64,000 nt of DNA from Elephas maximus indicus (Eukaryota > Chordata > Mammalia > Proboscidea > Elephantidae): NCBI RefSeq assembly GCF_024166365.1, contig NC_064837.1, forward strand, positions 79,045,553 to 79,109,552, written 5' to 3'. Below the pieces are notes generated by a model, which saw nothing but the letters and a program-made list of their open reading frames with translations, did no database searches and had not been told where the DNA came from. Positions 22,640 to 34,160 of this stretch are shown here, piece after piece. Each line of letters begins with the position of its first letter. Positions within the stretch are counted from its first letter, which is position 1. The translations under genes were made by a program, and so were the position numbers.

Positions 22640-23980
22640 GGTTTTGGATAAGCTTGGGAAAACGCTGGAGTTGTCCAGAGTTCTGAGCCAAATGCTGAAA
22701 CTGAAGATCCTCTCAGACCTCCTCAAGTCAGCCTTCCATCAACCCAGCTTTGCAGATAACCTAAAACAAGCTTAAACTTTTCCAGACTGCTCTGAGCATA
22801 CTTTCTTCATCTATTTTTCAGCACCCTTGGTGAGCATAAAACTCCTTCTTTTTTTTTTTTTTGGTCTTCTCTGAAGCGCAATTTACTACCAATGAAGCCA
22901 TTCCGCTGATCCCCTTTATGATAATATCAGGCCTCAAATCCTCCAATAGAAACTACCTGCTGTGTTTGCCCGCACTAAAAGGAGAATATATCAGTAAGAT
23001 GAGCAAAGTATTTTTTTTCATAGTTCCAGATAATGCAATAAATGAGATTTCTTAGCAATTTTTTTCCTACCAGCAGTAAAGCTAGACATCGAAAATTTCC
23101 AATGAACTCAATTACAATTAAATACATTGAAATTTTATTGCCTCATATGAATTCACTTCAAGTCATCTTTAGCAATTTAGATTGGCCATCTGTTAGCATT
23201 TATAAGAAACTATGGCCCTTCTTGGTAGGACTCTAGTGGATGCTAGGTATACTTATATTTGCATCACACCCCAAGGAACTACTGGGGTAGAAGAACTACA
23301 GGTAGGCTGAATAAATTTGCTTGCTTGGGTAGCTTTGATATACTGTCATGTGCTGGGATCAGTCTTCCATTCTACTTTTGCGTTTCACATATAATGGCAG
23401 AGGAATTATCTAGTGATTTTCAAAGTAGAGTTCATGAGCCTTAGAAAACTGGAAATATATTCTTTCGATTCTATGTATTTTCTACACAGTTTTACAGTTT
23501 TTGGTTTTCTGTTGGCTAGAAAAAAAAATCAATACAGAAAAATATTCTCGGTCATGTGGCTAACTACCTCATAACCAATCACTGACACTCAGTTCCTGTG
23601 CTCACGCTTGCATTTCTGTTCACAAACAATGGCACCACTTTAATAGTCATGAGATGATGAAAAAGAAATGGGTGGTAGGGAGAGTTAGTAATGTTGGTTG
23701 ACCTCACACTCCTGTAGCCTTTCAAATAAACTTTAAATGTTTTGTATTTTCTAAACATCATTTAAACTTGTCCATTTCAAAATATGGGCAGGTTTATAAT
23801 AAATATTAAAATAATTCCATACAAAATAGTTGACATTTCTTAAAATTTCAATGCTTACAACATTATAGTGCCTGTGTGTCAGCCACCTAACTACATGACG
23901 ATTGTTTCTATGTAAACCGTATTTTTTCTACACAGTGGAGGTCTTTAGCAAGCATTTCTAGTGCCTGAATTAGAAATTTC
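22640..23980. other. No gene seen
   Basis: A T run at 22849-22862, then unique-looking AT-rich sequence. ORFs of 60-64 codons lack motifs. Confidence 0.5.
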
Positions 23981-23981
23981 A

Positions 23982-24163
23982 CTGTAGAAATGGCTAAAAC
24001 TCCATTGCCTTCCCACTAATTCTGACTCATAATGACCCTATAGAACAGAGTAGAACTGCCCCATACGGCTTCCAAGAAACAGCTGGTGGATTTGAACTGC
24101 TGACCTTTTGGCTAGAGCCAAACTCTTAACCATGCCACCAGCGCTCTGTAGAAATGACTAAAA
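23982..24163 (-). mobile_element. AfroSINE with 18-bp TSD
   Basis: The body (24000-24145) reads CCATTGCCTTCCCACTAATTC through CTATAGAACAGAGTAGAACTG to ACCATGCCACCAGCGCTC. The TSDs are CTGTAGAAATGGCTAAAA (23982-23999) and CTGTAGAAATGACTAAAA (24146-24163), one mismatch. A second AfroSINE follows directly. Confidence 0.94.
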
Positions 24164-24171
24164 AAAAAGGC

Positions 24172-24340
24172 CCCAAAAAACCCTTTGCTATCAAGTCGAT
24201 TCCGACTCATAGTGACTCTATAGGACCGCGTAGAACTGCCCCACAGAGTTTCCAAGGAGCACCTGGTGGATTCGAGCTGCCTGCCAGTCAAATGGCTAAG
24301 AGGCAGTGTATTACTGACAACTACACCGACAGCGTATTCT
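24172..24340 (-). mobile_element. AfroSINE, damaged head
   Basis: The tail side is clean: GCTATCAAGTCGATTCCGACTC, CTATAGGACCGCGTAGAACTG. The head side (GGCTAAGAGGCAGTG, ACAACTACACCGACAGCG) is scrambled relative to other copies. Confidence 0.85.
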
Positions 24341-24344
24341 TTGT

Positions 24345-24605
24345 TATTGCTGTTTGCTGCCTTCGAGTTAGTTCCGACTCAGTGGCCCTGTGTGCAACGG
24401 AACAAACACTGGTCCTGTGCCATCCTCACAATCCTTAGGTTTGAGCCCATTGTTGCAGCCACTGTGTCAATCCATTTTGTTGAGGGTCTTTGTCTATTTT
24501 CGCTCACCTTTTTTTCTTTTTTAAACAAGCATGATGTCTTTCTCCAGGGCCTGGTTCTTCCTTATAACATGGCCAAAGTACGTGAGATGAAGTCTTGTAT
24601 TCACA
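24345..24605 (-). mobile_element. RTE LINE 3' fragment
   Basis: The reverse complement of the RTE end: GTTTGCTGCCTTCGAGTTAG, CCTGTGCCATCCTCACAATCC, CATTGTTGCAGCCACTGTGTC, AAGCATGATGTCTTTCTCCAG and AACATGGCCAAAGTACGTGAG. It is 5'-truncated. The ORFs across it are antisense to the old frame. Confidence 0.88.
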
Positions 24606-25289
24606 AATGAGAATAAAATATGGTGAATTGTTTTTCGTTGGTGAAAGTCGTCGTGATCCAGATACATGGCTGCCTAGAAAGATGACACAGTTCCTTTGCT
24701 CTTGCACGAACAAGTTACAGGATTATAATCTCATCTTCAAAACCTTTGGGGTCAAGTAGAAAGAGAATATGATGCATAACCATATAATAATTAATAACCC
24801 CAGAAAGGTCTGGGGCAGCACATGGTAAACAGATATATTATAATTTCTGCACAAAACATGAGTATTCATACTATGTGGAAAAAAGAAATCATAAAGAACC
24901 TCGATATCAGATTTTTCTGCCAAACAAATTATAAAAATAATTTTGAGTTTTAGTGTTTTCTTTTGGATTTGGGGATTTTAGATGAGGAAGTGTGGACCTG
25001 CAAAAAGATCCATCCAGCCGAAATTGTCCCAACATCAGAATATAGCTGTGCACTCTCAGAGCAAGCCTGTCCTGTGGTGCTTGGAGTGACTGAGGACAGA
25101 AAATGAGGGCTTCCCCAAGCATCAGAGATCAGAAAGTGTGATTTTTGTGTGTGTGCTACTTGCTAAATTTGTTTATTCATCTGGCAGGATTTGATCCAAG
25201 TTTTGCAATTTTTCCTGAGAGACTGTATAGCCAGCCCCTACCTACCTCCGTTCACTAAAAACTACTAACATTTATGAAAAGAAACCATC
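24606..25289. other. No gene seen
   Basis: AT-rich and unique-looking. Minus ORFs of 66-71 codons have no recognised domain. Confidence 0.5.
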
Positions 25290-26000
25290 ACTATTACCAG
25301 AAAAGTGGAAAATAACAAGTGGTGGCTAGGATATGGAGAAAGTGGGACCTAGTCCATTACTGGTGGGTTTAGAAAACTGTACAGCAGCTGTAGAAAATGG
25401 TCTGGTGGTTCTTCAAAAAGTTAAACATAGAGCATTAAACACACTACTTAATTCTATTTAAAAGATGTGAAAGCCGGGACTCAAACAGAAACGTGTACAC
25501 TGTGCTCATCGCAGCACTATTCACAATAGCCAAGGAGTGGAAACAACCCAACTGTTCATCAACAGCAGAATGTATAAACAAAATGTGGTATATTCATACA
25601 ATGGGGTATTACTCGGCCATAAAGAGAAATGAAGTTCTGATACATGCCTCGACATGGATGAAGCTGAAAAACATTAAGCTGAGTGAAGTAAGTCAGACAC
25701 AAAAGGACAAATACTGTACGTACCACTTACACAGAATATCTAGAAAACCTATGCAAATGCATAGAGACAAAATTTCTTAGTGGTTACTAAGGGCTTGGGG
25801 AGGAGAGAGAATGAGAGTTATTGCTGAAGGGGACCCGAGCTTCTGTTTGTGGTGATGAAAAACTTTTGGAAATGGATAGTGGTAATGATTGTACAACATG
25901 GTGAGTGTAATTAATGTCACTGAGCTGTACACCTAAAATGGTTAAAATGGCAAATTTTGTTTTATATACGTATATTTTACCACAATTAAAAAAGAAGCCA
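25290..26000 (+). mobile_element. L1 3' end (ORF2 tail plus 3' UTR)
   Basis: ORF2-tail text: GACTCAAACAGAAACGTG, CAGCACTATTCACAATAGCC, AATGTGGTATATTCATAC, TGGATGAAGCTGAAAAACATTAAGC. UTR text: AAATTTCTTAGTGGTTAC, GAGCTGTACACCTAAAATGG. The 95-codon ORF (25493-25780) is this eroded ORF2 C-terminus and not a host gene. Confidence 0.85.
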
Positions 26001-26784
26001 TAAAATGGTGAATAACCAAATGGGCATAGGTCAATAGTCTCATGGCTTTTAAAATAAGCCTTCAAACACATAAAAGTGGCGAGGAGCATGGATTTGGGAG
26101 TCACACCAACTTGAGCTTCACATTAAGTAGTATAAAGATTGTGAATAAGTACCTATCAGTTCAGCCCAGGTTTTACCAGTATTTTTTCTGAGCTGCCTGG
26201 ATTTCAGAATTGTGGATGAAGCATGGTGAGCTTATACCAGCCCTATCACTTGTTAGTTGACATGATTTTGAGAAAGTTACTCCTTGGCACCTCAGTGTGA
26301 GGGTTAAATCGCTTGATGTCATGTACAATGCCATGAACTTTACAAGTATTTCAAATACCCAGGTTCTCTGAGTGCTAGCTACAGCAATCAGATCTTGCTA
26401 ATTTAAACAGAAAGGGAAAATTGATTGGAGTAATCTGCGTGGCTAACCAGAGGAGCTATTTTGGAAGCAGGAATTAATGTGGAAGAAATGGCTCTTATTA
26501 TTTCCCTTGTGTGTTACTCCCTTCAAGACTGGCGTTTTGGGAGAGCCCGTTTTGCACAGCTCAAACTGATTTCAGCCTCCAGCTCTAGGAGGGTACCGGC
26601 TCCTTCAGTGTCGGTAGTGGAGAACGGAATTCCCATTCTCCACCTATAATTCCTGCACCACCGAGATCACGTACTGGAAGAACCAATTCATTTCCTGTGC
26701 TCTGGACTCTCAATAAATAATGCATTATAAACTCCTGGGAAAGGAGTCAGTGAGAGAGTAGTAAGTATCAATTTATGTAATATG
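26001..26784. other. Unassigned; possible MIR piece at 26220-26350
   Basis: The part with CCCTATCACTTGTTAGTTG, GAGAAAGTTACTCCTTGGC and CCATGAACTTTACAAG loosely follows MIR order. The rest is unassigned and no gene is seen. Confidence 0.4.
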
Positions 26785-26960
26785 AGGCTTAAAAGTCTAG
26801 TTTCAAATCTTGGCTCTGCCACTTGCTATGTGCTACGTTACTCTGAATAGCTCATCTTCAAACCAGGTAATAATGGTGCTTGGTTCCTCGGGCGATGGTG
26901 AGATTCTGAGAGATGGCATATGCAAACCACTGGGCTGGGAGTAGGGCCTCACCTGTCCTG
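26785..26960 (+). mobile_element. MIR SINE remnant
   Basis: TTCAAATCTTGGCTCTGCCACTT, GCTATGTGCTACGTTAC, ATCTTCAAACCAGGTAATAATG and CCACTGGGCTGGGAG follow the MIR core. Confidence 0.58.
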
Positions 26961-27305
26961 ATAATTTCCCTGTGCTTATTACTCTGCTATTATGTGGTCT
27001 ATTTCTCGGCCGATTTCCAACTAAACATCTAACTCAACAGCGTAAATCTTAAAGTCGCTTTGCTGTAGCCTTAGCTACTTTTCCGAGGGAATGGAGTTCA
27101 CAAAGGCAAATACGGCAAGCCCAGAGAATGAATAGCTCCGCATCAAAGCCGCGCCCTGGGAGGGGGTCTAGAATAGGAGCTGGTTAAAGTGTCACCGAGA
27201 GCCTCACTGAGGGCACATTTAGCAGTTTCGTACCTCTTCTAAGGGCTGGGAAGGCTCGTGAACGCTGGCAACACTGGGGATTTGGGAATACATTTTAGAT
27301 GTGCC
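26961..27305. other. No gene seen
   Basis: Mixed composition with GC-richer text at 27120-27260. No family or ORF recognised. Confidence 0.5.
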
Positions 27306-27505
27306 TTAAGATAATGCTGAGCTCTGGGCTGCTAATGAAAAGTGGGCAGCCCTAACGCCCGAGCCTCTAAGGGGAGAAAGATGTGACAGTCCCCTTCACT
27401 AAAGATTACAGAATTGGAAACCCGAAGGGGCAGTTCTACTCTATCCTGTAGGGTCGCTGAGTCGGAATGGATGGCAATGAGTTTGTTTTGGTTTAAGATA
27501 ATGCT
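27306..27505 (+). mobile_element. AfroSINE with 13-bp TSD
   Basis: The body (27319-27492) has a decayed head (GAGCTCTGGGCTGCTAATG), the GGGGAGAAAGATGTGACAG middle, and the tail GGGTCGCTGAGTCGGAATGG. Perfect TSDs TTAAGATAATGCT are at 27306-27318 and 27493-27505. Confidence 0.93.
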
Positions 27506-27528
27506 AATAGAATCCCCCTTTGGCTATC

Positions 27529-27682
27529 CAAGCCTTGGTGACATAGTGATTAAGAGCTCCGCTACAAACCAAAAGACTGGCAGTTCAAATCCACCAGCTG
27601 CTCCTTGGAAACCCTATGAGGCAGTTCGACTCTGTCCTATAGGATCCCTGTGAGTGGGAATCAACTGGACAGCAACAAGATT
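27529..27682 (+). mobile_element. AfroSINE
   Basis: CCAAGCCTTGGTGACATAGTG head, CAAACCAAAAGACTGGCAG, CACCAGCTGCTCCTTGG, and tail GTGGGAATCAACTGGACAGC. It lies just beyond the previous copy in the same orientation. Confidence 0.92.
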
Positions 27683-27689
27683 TTTGTTT

Positions 27690-28992
27690 TGTTTTTTTTT
27701 TGGAATATTACTTAGTTATTTCATTAAAATGAAATAACCTGTAAAGAAGATGTATATTTAAATACCTGTTCCCATATACTAAAATAAAACAAAACTACAG
27801 CACAAGACAACACACACAAAAAGTTGGTTCTGAAAGCTCACAAATTATTGTCAGGCAAACAGATTTGCGCTGATAAGAACATCGATAAGGCAATTCAGCT
27901 CGACAGTTACTCAGCATATCCTCCTCAGCCTTCCCTTACTTCTCAAAAGATGATACAAGTCCGGAGTTGCAGAGTATTGAACTTGGTAAGTTTGGGGGGA
28001 TAAAGAAGTTTGGAAGGAGAAAGGGAGAATGCTAGGCCATGAAATGCTGGAGCTCTCCTTAGAGGACAGATTCCCTACCCTGCACCTCCCCGTGACCTGC
28101 CAGGTGTCAAGGACCGACAGGCCACAGGGACTGTGTTTTCACCTGGCCTGACTTGGTCTGCACTTGCGGAGATAAGAATGTATGTTAGGGTGCAATTAGC
28201 AGGGTGGGAAGGGGAGTGGGTGCTGCTTCCTACCTCAAGTGGAGGGCCAGAACCGGCACAGCATGGAAGGTCTGGGCCATGGCTGGATACAGGGTGGGAA
28301 TGTGCTGGAAAGATACCCCCGCAGGGAGCTCCACTGTCAGGAACACTGGCAGCCTCCTCCAGCAGGACCGTTTTCAGAGGTGAGAGCTTTGGTTTCCTTG
28401 GCATTTCACTAGGGTCAGCTGCAGAATCGCAGTGCCCTGATTTCCACCCCACAAGGATGCATTTCTCTAAAATAAGCGATCAGAGATAACCCCAACCTAC
28501 TCCAGTGAGGGCACTATTCAGCCCACTCGATGATAAGTGATCCACTCAGATAGATCTTTTCTGAACAATAAGTGAAACTGAGGAATGTTTAAATGTCCAA
28601 GGTGTGTAAACTGTCAGACTTGGGTATGGACGGGAGGGCGACAGGGCAACAGGAGCAACATGTCAGGACTAGGGAGTCGATTTAATGCTGCAGAGTGGGG
28701 TGCTTGCCATGCCGCAGGCAGGGAGGGAGGAGTAGGAAGGACAGGCCTGGGCTGGAAAATCCTTATGCTCCTTGGGGACCTAGAAGACCACCATCAGAGG
28801 GGCTGGCCTGCCCCTTGTGGTGGGTATAGGGAAATATCAGAGCCAAAGTGGGGTGGGCTGTAACAGAAGAGCTGGGCCAGGCTAGAGGCAGCACAGATAG
28901 GGGCAGTCCCACTTGAGGACCTCAACCACAGCCAGAAATAGACAAGAAATCTGAAAGGGGAGCCCCTCTATTTATTTATCTACTGTGCTTTA
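27690..28992. other. No gene seen; GC-richer 28070-28930
   Basis: 28070-28930 is GC-rich relative to the window and has overlapping ORFs of 118 and 125 codons on opposite strands. Neither shows a domain, and open frames are expected in such composition. No splice-flanked exon or repeat family could be named. Confidence 0.45.
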
Positions 28993-29950
28993 AGTGAAAG
29001 TTTACAAATCAAGTCAGTCTCTCATACAAAAACTTATACACACCTTACTACGTACTCCCAGTTGCTCTCCCCCTAATGAGACAGCACACCCCTCCTCTCT
29101 ACCCTGTATCCCCTATGTCCATTCAGCCAGCTCCTGTCACCCTCTGCCTTCTTATCTCACCTCCAGACAAGAATTGCCCACACTGTCTCATGTGTCTACT
29201 TGAGCCGAGAAGCTCACCCCTCACCAGTATCATTATCTGTCTTATCCCGTTAAACCCGTTGCCGTCGAGTCGATTCCAACTCATAGAGACCCTATAGGAC
29301 AGGGTAGAACTGCCCCGTACGGTTTCCAAGGAGCGCTTGGTACATTCAAACTGCTGACCTCTTGGTTAACAGCCGTAGCTTTTAACCACTATGCTACCAG
29401 GGTTTGTCCAGTCTAATCCCTGCCTGGAGAGTTGGCTTTAAGAATGGTTTCAGTCTTGGGCTAACAAAGGGTCTGGGAACCATGACCTCCAGGGTCCCAC
29501 TAGTCTCAGTCAGACCATTAAGTCTGGTCTTTTTACGAGAATTTGAGATCTGCATCCCACTGTTCTCCTACTCCATTAGGGATTCTTTGTTGTGTTCCTT
29601 GTCAGGGCAGTGATAGGTGGTAGCCGGGCCCATCTAGTTCTTCCAGTCTCAGGCCGATGGAGTCTCTGGTTTATGTGGCCCTTTCTGTCTCTTGGACTCA
29701 TCTTTACCATATGTCTTTGGTGTTCTTCATTCCTTTGCTCCATGTGGGTTGAGACTAATTGATGCATCTAAATGGCCACTTGCTAGCATTTAAGACCCCA
29801 GACGCCTCTCACCAAAGTGGAATGCAGAACGTTTTCATAATACATTTTGTTCCGCCAATTGACCTAGATGTCCCCTGAAACCCCTGAAATTTGGTCCCCA
29901 AATCCCCATCCCTGCTACTCTGTAGCCCCTGTCTTGATGAAACATGACCC
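28993..29950 (-). mobile_element. L1 3' UTR carrying an AfroSINE
   Basis: It starts at the 3' terminus (GTGCTTTAAGTGAAAGTTTAC) and runs through CCTCCAGACAAGAATTGCC, CCATTAAGTCTGGTC, GGTGGTAGCCGGGCCCATC and TTAAGACCCCAGACGCCTCTC to about 29950. It is homologous to 1-338, and more distantly to 40192 and 61148. An AfroSINE splits it at 29252. The inner boundary is soft. Confidence 0.78.
29252..29404 (-). mobile_element. AfroSINE nested in L1 3' UTR
   Basis: AACCCGTTGCCGTCGAGTCG, CTATAGGACAGGGTAGAACTG, CGGTTTCCAAGGAGCGCTTGG and CACTATGCTACCAGGGTTT. It is close to the family consensus and one of the younger copies. Confidence 0.95.
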
Positions 29951-30174
29951 AAATGCCACAACTCTCTCATAACGGGTAATCTAAATAACTCAAGAATGTT
30001 TCCTTTTCTTCAAATTATTCAATTAATTATGGCCCCTCCTGCCCCCAGGTAGATGCCCTTTGGTTTGATCTGTACACAGATTAAGCACAGTAATGTCCCA
30101 TCCTGCATTGCTGGTTCTCCCGTAAAAACATGTGCACATGACTGGCCTTAGCTGTCTGACTCAAACGTCTACAT

Positions 30175-30714
30175 AGAAGGGACCAGTTCTGCTAATAGAC
30201 CTCAACTACCTCTGCCTCCACCAGACTGAGTCCAGCACAACTAGATGGTGCCTAACTACCACCACCGACTGCTCTGACAGGGATCACAATAGAGGGTCCC
30301 AGACAGAGCTGGAGAAAAATGTAGAACAAAATTCTAACTCACAAAAAAGATCAGATTTACTGGCCTGACAGAGACTGGAGAAACCCTGAGAGTATGGCCC
30401 CCGACACCCTTTTAGCTCAGTAATGAAGTCACTCCTAAGGTTAACCCTTTAGCCAAAGATTAGACAGGCCCATAAAACAAAATGAGACTAAAGGGCCACA
30501 CCAGCCCAGGGACAAGGACTAGAAAGCAGGAGGGGACAGGAAAGCCGATAATAGGGAACCCAAGGTTGAGAACGGAAAGTGTTGACCTGTCGTGGGGCTG
30601 GTAACCAATGTCACAAAACAATACGTATACTAATTGTTTAATGAGAAGCTAGTTTGTTCTCTAAACCTTCATCTAAAGCACATTAATTAAAAAAAAAAAG
30701 AAGGGACCAGTTCT
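30175..30714 (+). mobile_element. 5'-truncated L1 3' UTR with poly(A) and 16-bp TSD
   Basis: The body (30191-30698) ends AAACCTTCATCTAAAGCACATT plus poly(A). Perfect 16-bp direct repeats AGAAGGGACCAGTTCT lie at 30175-30190 and 30699-30714. This copy shows that the whole 3'-UTR family (1, 28993, 40192, 61148) ends in poly(A) and moves by retroposition. It faces the 28993 copy head to head. Confidence 0.93.
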
Positions 30715-31964
30715 CTTCCTTCTCCCGGTAGAACTCCTGGTCTGAGTCCTATGAAATTAGGCACTTAAGTACATTGTCTTTCTTTAAAATAACACTTTAT
30801 TGTGTTTTCAGTGAAGTTTAGTACATGGTAATTTTCATATTTTAATAATGTAAGACTCTGGTTATATTTACAAAAGGAGAACCAAGTTGATTGTGGTTAA
30901 GCAATTAAAAAAAAAAAAAACAAAACTCCTGTTGTGAAAAAAGAGAATTTTGAATTCTGAGCTGGCAAGAAAGCATGAGAAAAATGCTCAAATTCCCCAA
31001 ATCAGCCTGGTAGATAGATCATAGTTTACCTTTAACAACGCACTAAGAATCTCCCCTGTTTTGGAAAGCTCATAATGCCTTCGAGAAGGTGAATAGCATA
31101 ATCTACAATTTAAACATTCAGGGCAATTGATCTTCATCTAGTCCAAACTCTAATAATTTTTTTAAATGAGTTGGTAATCAAGCACATGAAATAATTTCAG
31201 TGAACATGGAGGTCTTGTTAATATAACTAAATTATTTTAATAATTTAATTTTCTGATGCATCTAGGATTTTATTCTTTCAGTATGACTGGTAATGGTGGA
31301 AACAAATGAGTTGGCTGATCACCAAGAGGGCTCTTTCTAATATGAAATATCTAAATATGTAAATAATGGTTTGTATAAGTAATACGAATTTAAAGTTCTC
31401 AGTGGATCCCCTGACCAAAAATTTAGTAAGAAAACAATGAATAAGGGCCATCTACTATAGTTTTTTCCTTTTAAAAACAATTTTGACATTATTAGAGGCC
31501 AAATTTTGAATCAAAATATTTTAGTGGGTTTCTGTGCAGTCACTGACGCAGTGTATATTAGACAACACGTGCAGCCTGAAACCCACTGAGAGTTTATGAA
31601 TAGGATAGACACACCTTTGATGGAGTATTACCTGGCAACAGGGACTCAGCCTCTCCCAACCTGTTACTTCTATGAAGGAGATAAGGCATTTTGGCAAGCA
31701 TGCCTTCACCCAGCACTGGGACTCACCCAAAGCAAAGCTGGAAGACTCTGGCATGAGAAAATACCTGTAGACTTTGGAGCATCCATGTCAATACCTGCAA
31801 AACACATAGGTATACTGGCTCAAGTCTGCTCTGTGGGGGGCAAAATGAATGCCAAGTATGAAAAACTCAAGACGAAATAGAGAAACTTCCACTTTTTTTT
31901 TTTTTGCTTCTTCTATATATACTGTTAATTGGGTTGATTTTATTTTTTTAATTTGGCCTAGAAA
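30715..31964. other. No host gene supported
   Basis: AT-rich, with an A run at about 30907-30920 and a T run at about 31895-31905. A 94-codon ORF (31596-31880, plus) is the most even-looking non-repeat ORF in the window but has no motif I recognise. It could be a fragment of an unassigned repeat or processed pseudogene. Confidence 0.4.
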
Positions 31965-33115
31965 ACAATTGTAGGCACAAAAACAAACTCAAAATGAATC
32001 AAGAACCTAAGTGTGCAAACTAAAACCATAAAATTCTTAGAAGAAAAAGTAGGGCCAATACAGTTCAGCCTAGCTTTTAACAATGGAGTACCTAATATAA
32101 TAACAAAACAATGAACAGCAAACACAAAATAAATAAACAAGACTGCATAAAAATTAAAACTTTTGCTCACCAAAACACTTTGCCAAAAAAGTGAAAAGAC
32201 AAGCTATACTGGGAGAATATCTCTGGAAACTGATATTATATATCCAATAAGAATCTAATAACTAAGATATATATAACACTTTGATAACAACAAAAAGAGA
32301 AATAATTGTAAAACAAAGGACTCGAATAGCCATTTCACCAAAGAGGACATTCAAAAGCCAATCAAACACATGAAAAGATGCGCAACGTCATTAGTCATCT
32401 GAGAGATGCAAATCAAAGCCATGAGATACCAGTTCACTCCCACTAGGATGGCTAAGATTAAAAAAAAAAAGAAAATGACAAATGTTGGCTGCTGAGGATG
32501 TGGGGAAATTGGAACACTTAGCCATTGCTGGTGGGAACACAAAATGGTAGAGCTACTGTGGAAAACAGTGTGGTGGTTCCTCAAAAAACTAAAAATAGAA
32601 CTACCATATGATCCAGCAATTCCACTCCTAGGTATTTACCTAAAAGACTTGAAAGCGGAGACTCAAACAAAGACTTGTACACCAATATTCATTGCAGCAC
32701 TATTCACAAGAGCCAGAGGTGGAAACAACCTACATATCCATCAACAGATGAATGGATAAACAAAATGTAGTACATATATACAATGGAATACTACTCAGCC
32801 GGTAGGAGAAATGGAGTGTTGATACATACTACACTATGGACGGAGCTGGAAGACATTATGCTGAGTGAAATAAGTCAATCACAAAAAGATAAATATTGTA
32901 TGACCTCACTTATATAAAAAGACAAAAACAGGCAAATGTATAGAAACCAAAATTTCTTAGTGGTTACCAGGGGCGGAAGGGAAGAGGAAAGGAAGGGGTT
33001 ATTGCTTGTGGACTTTCAGTTTACAGTGACGGAAAAGCCACGTTGATTAAGGGTAGTGTTGCACAGCCAATTAATGTAATTGCTGTCAATAAGCTGTACA
33101 CCTCTAAAAAAAAAA
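31965..33115 (+). mobile_element. L1 3' part (ORF2 C-terminus and UTR)
   Basis: Colinear L1 words: AAACCATAAAATTCTTAGAAG, AATCAAAGCCATGAGATACC, CACTAGGATGGCTAAGATT, TATGATCCAGCAATTCCACTCC, CAACAGATGAATGGATAAAC, GAGTGAAATAAGTCAATCAC. It ends AAGCTGTACACCTCT plus an A run. ORF2 is broken into short frames (71 codons at 32544). Confidence 0.88.
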
Positions 33116-33174
33116 GTTGAATTGGCAACAGTTGTGTGATAGATATAGTTATAACAACAACAAAAAAGAGTAAC

Positions 33175-33995
33175 TGCTGAGGCTGCTTATGTACAACCAA
33201 ACACATCATGGAATTTGGTTCCTTGGTTTGGATATTTAGGGTCATGGTTTTACAGGACATCCCAGTTAATTGCCCTAATATCTTGCTCAGGGCTTCTGGT
33301 CCTAGTTCATGGGGTAGTGTCTGGGGTCTTAAAACTTGTAAGCAGCCATCCAAGTTACAACAATTGGTCTCTGTTTGCCTGGAGCAACAGAGGAAGAAGG
33401 AAAGTCAGAAATAAGGGGATAAAATGGAATATGTGGCTAATTGCCTCCATGAACAACTCCCCCCTTTGCCATGAGGCCAGAAGAACTGGATGATGCCCAG
33501 CTACCACTACTGAACATTTTGATCAAAGATTGTATAGAAGAATCCTGATCAAAAGGAAAAAAAAAATGCAGAACAGAATTTCAAATTCTCATAGAATTCA
33601 GAATTTCTGGAGCCATGGAGGCTGGATGAACCCCTGAGACTGTTGGCCTGAGATAATCTTTAAACCACAAACCTTAAACCAGAAATATCCCCTGAAGCCT
33701 TCTTAACATCAAACAACAGTTTAGCTTAACTAGTAAAGAATGTCTGCCCTGAGCATCATGGGATCCTTTCACATGGGATCGTATTGACAACAGCAAGTGA
33801 AAAGATTAGAGAGGAAATTTAAGGGGCAGAGACTTTTTTTTAATGAGAGAGGAACAACTTGGAAAAGGACAGTGAGAATGGTTGCATAACATGAAGAATG
33901 TAATCAATGCCACTGAATTTTACATGTAGAAATTGTTGAAGCAGTGTATGTTCTACTGTATATTTGCAACAACAAAAATACATTATATTTAAAAA
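33175..33995 (+). mobile_element. L1-family 3' UTR, divergent type
   Basis: GTCTGGGGTCTTAAAACTTG, AAGCAGCCATCCAAG and ACAACAATTGGTCTC parallel the reverse of the 28993 element (GGGGTCTTAAATGC, AAGTGGCCATTTAG, CAATTAGTCTC). The 3' part GCCACTGAATTTTACATGTAG is L1-like. It is a related but different UTR subtype. Confidence 0.58.
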
Positions 33996-34160
33996 AAGGA
34001 TAAAACAGGAATAAACTTAACAAATTTATGTTACACTGAAAACTACAAAACATCATTAAAAGAAGTTAAAGAAGACTTAAATAAAGATATCCCATGTTCA
34101 TGGATTGAAAGACTTAATATTCTTAAAATGGTAATATTCACAAAATTAATCTACATATCT

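Noticed and set aside
25493..25780. 95-codon ORF as a small conserved protein
   Set aside because: It matches the L1 ORF2 C-terminal region (CAGCACTATTCACAATAGCC and following words).
28075..28489. Overlapping 118- and 125-codon ORFs on opposite strands
   Set aside because: A GC-rich patch with both strands open and no domain or splice context; more likely chance than a gene.
28993..30698. A palindromic DNA transposon with long inverted ends
   Set aside because: The two halves are inverted homologues, but the right half has poly(A) and its own perfect 16-bp TSD. They are two separate L1 3'-UTR insertions.
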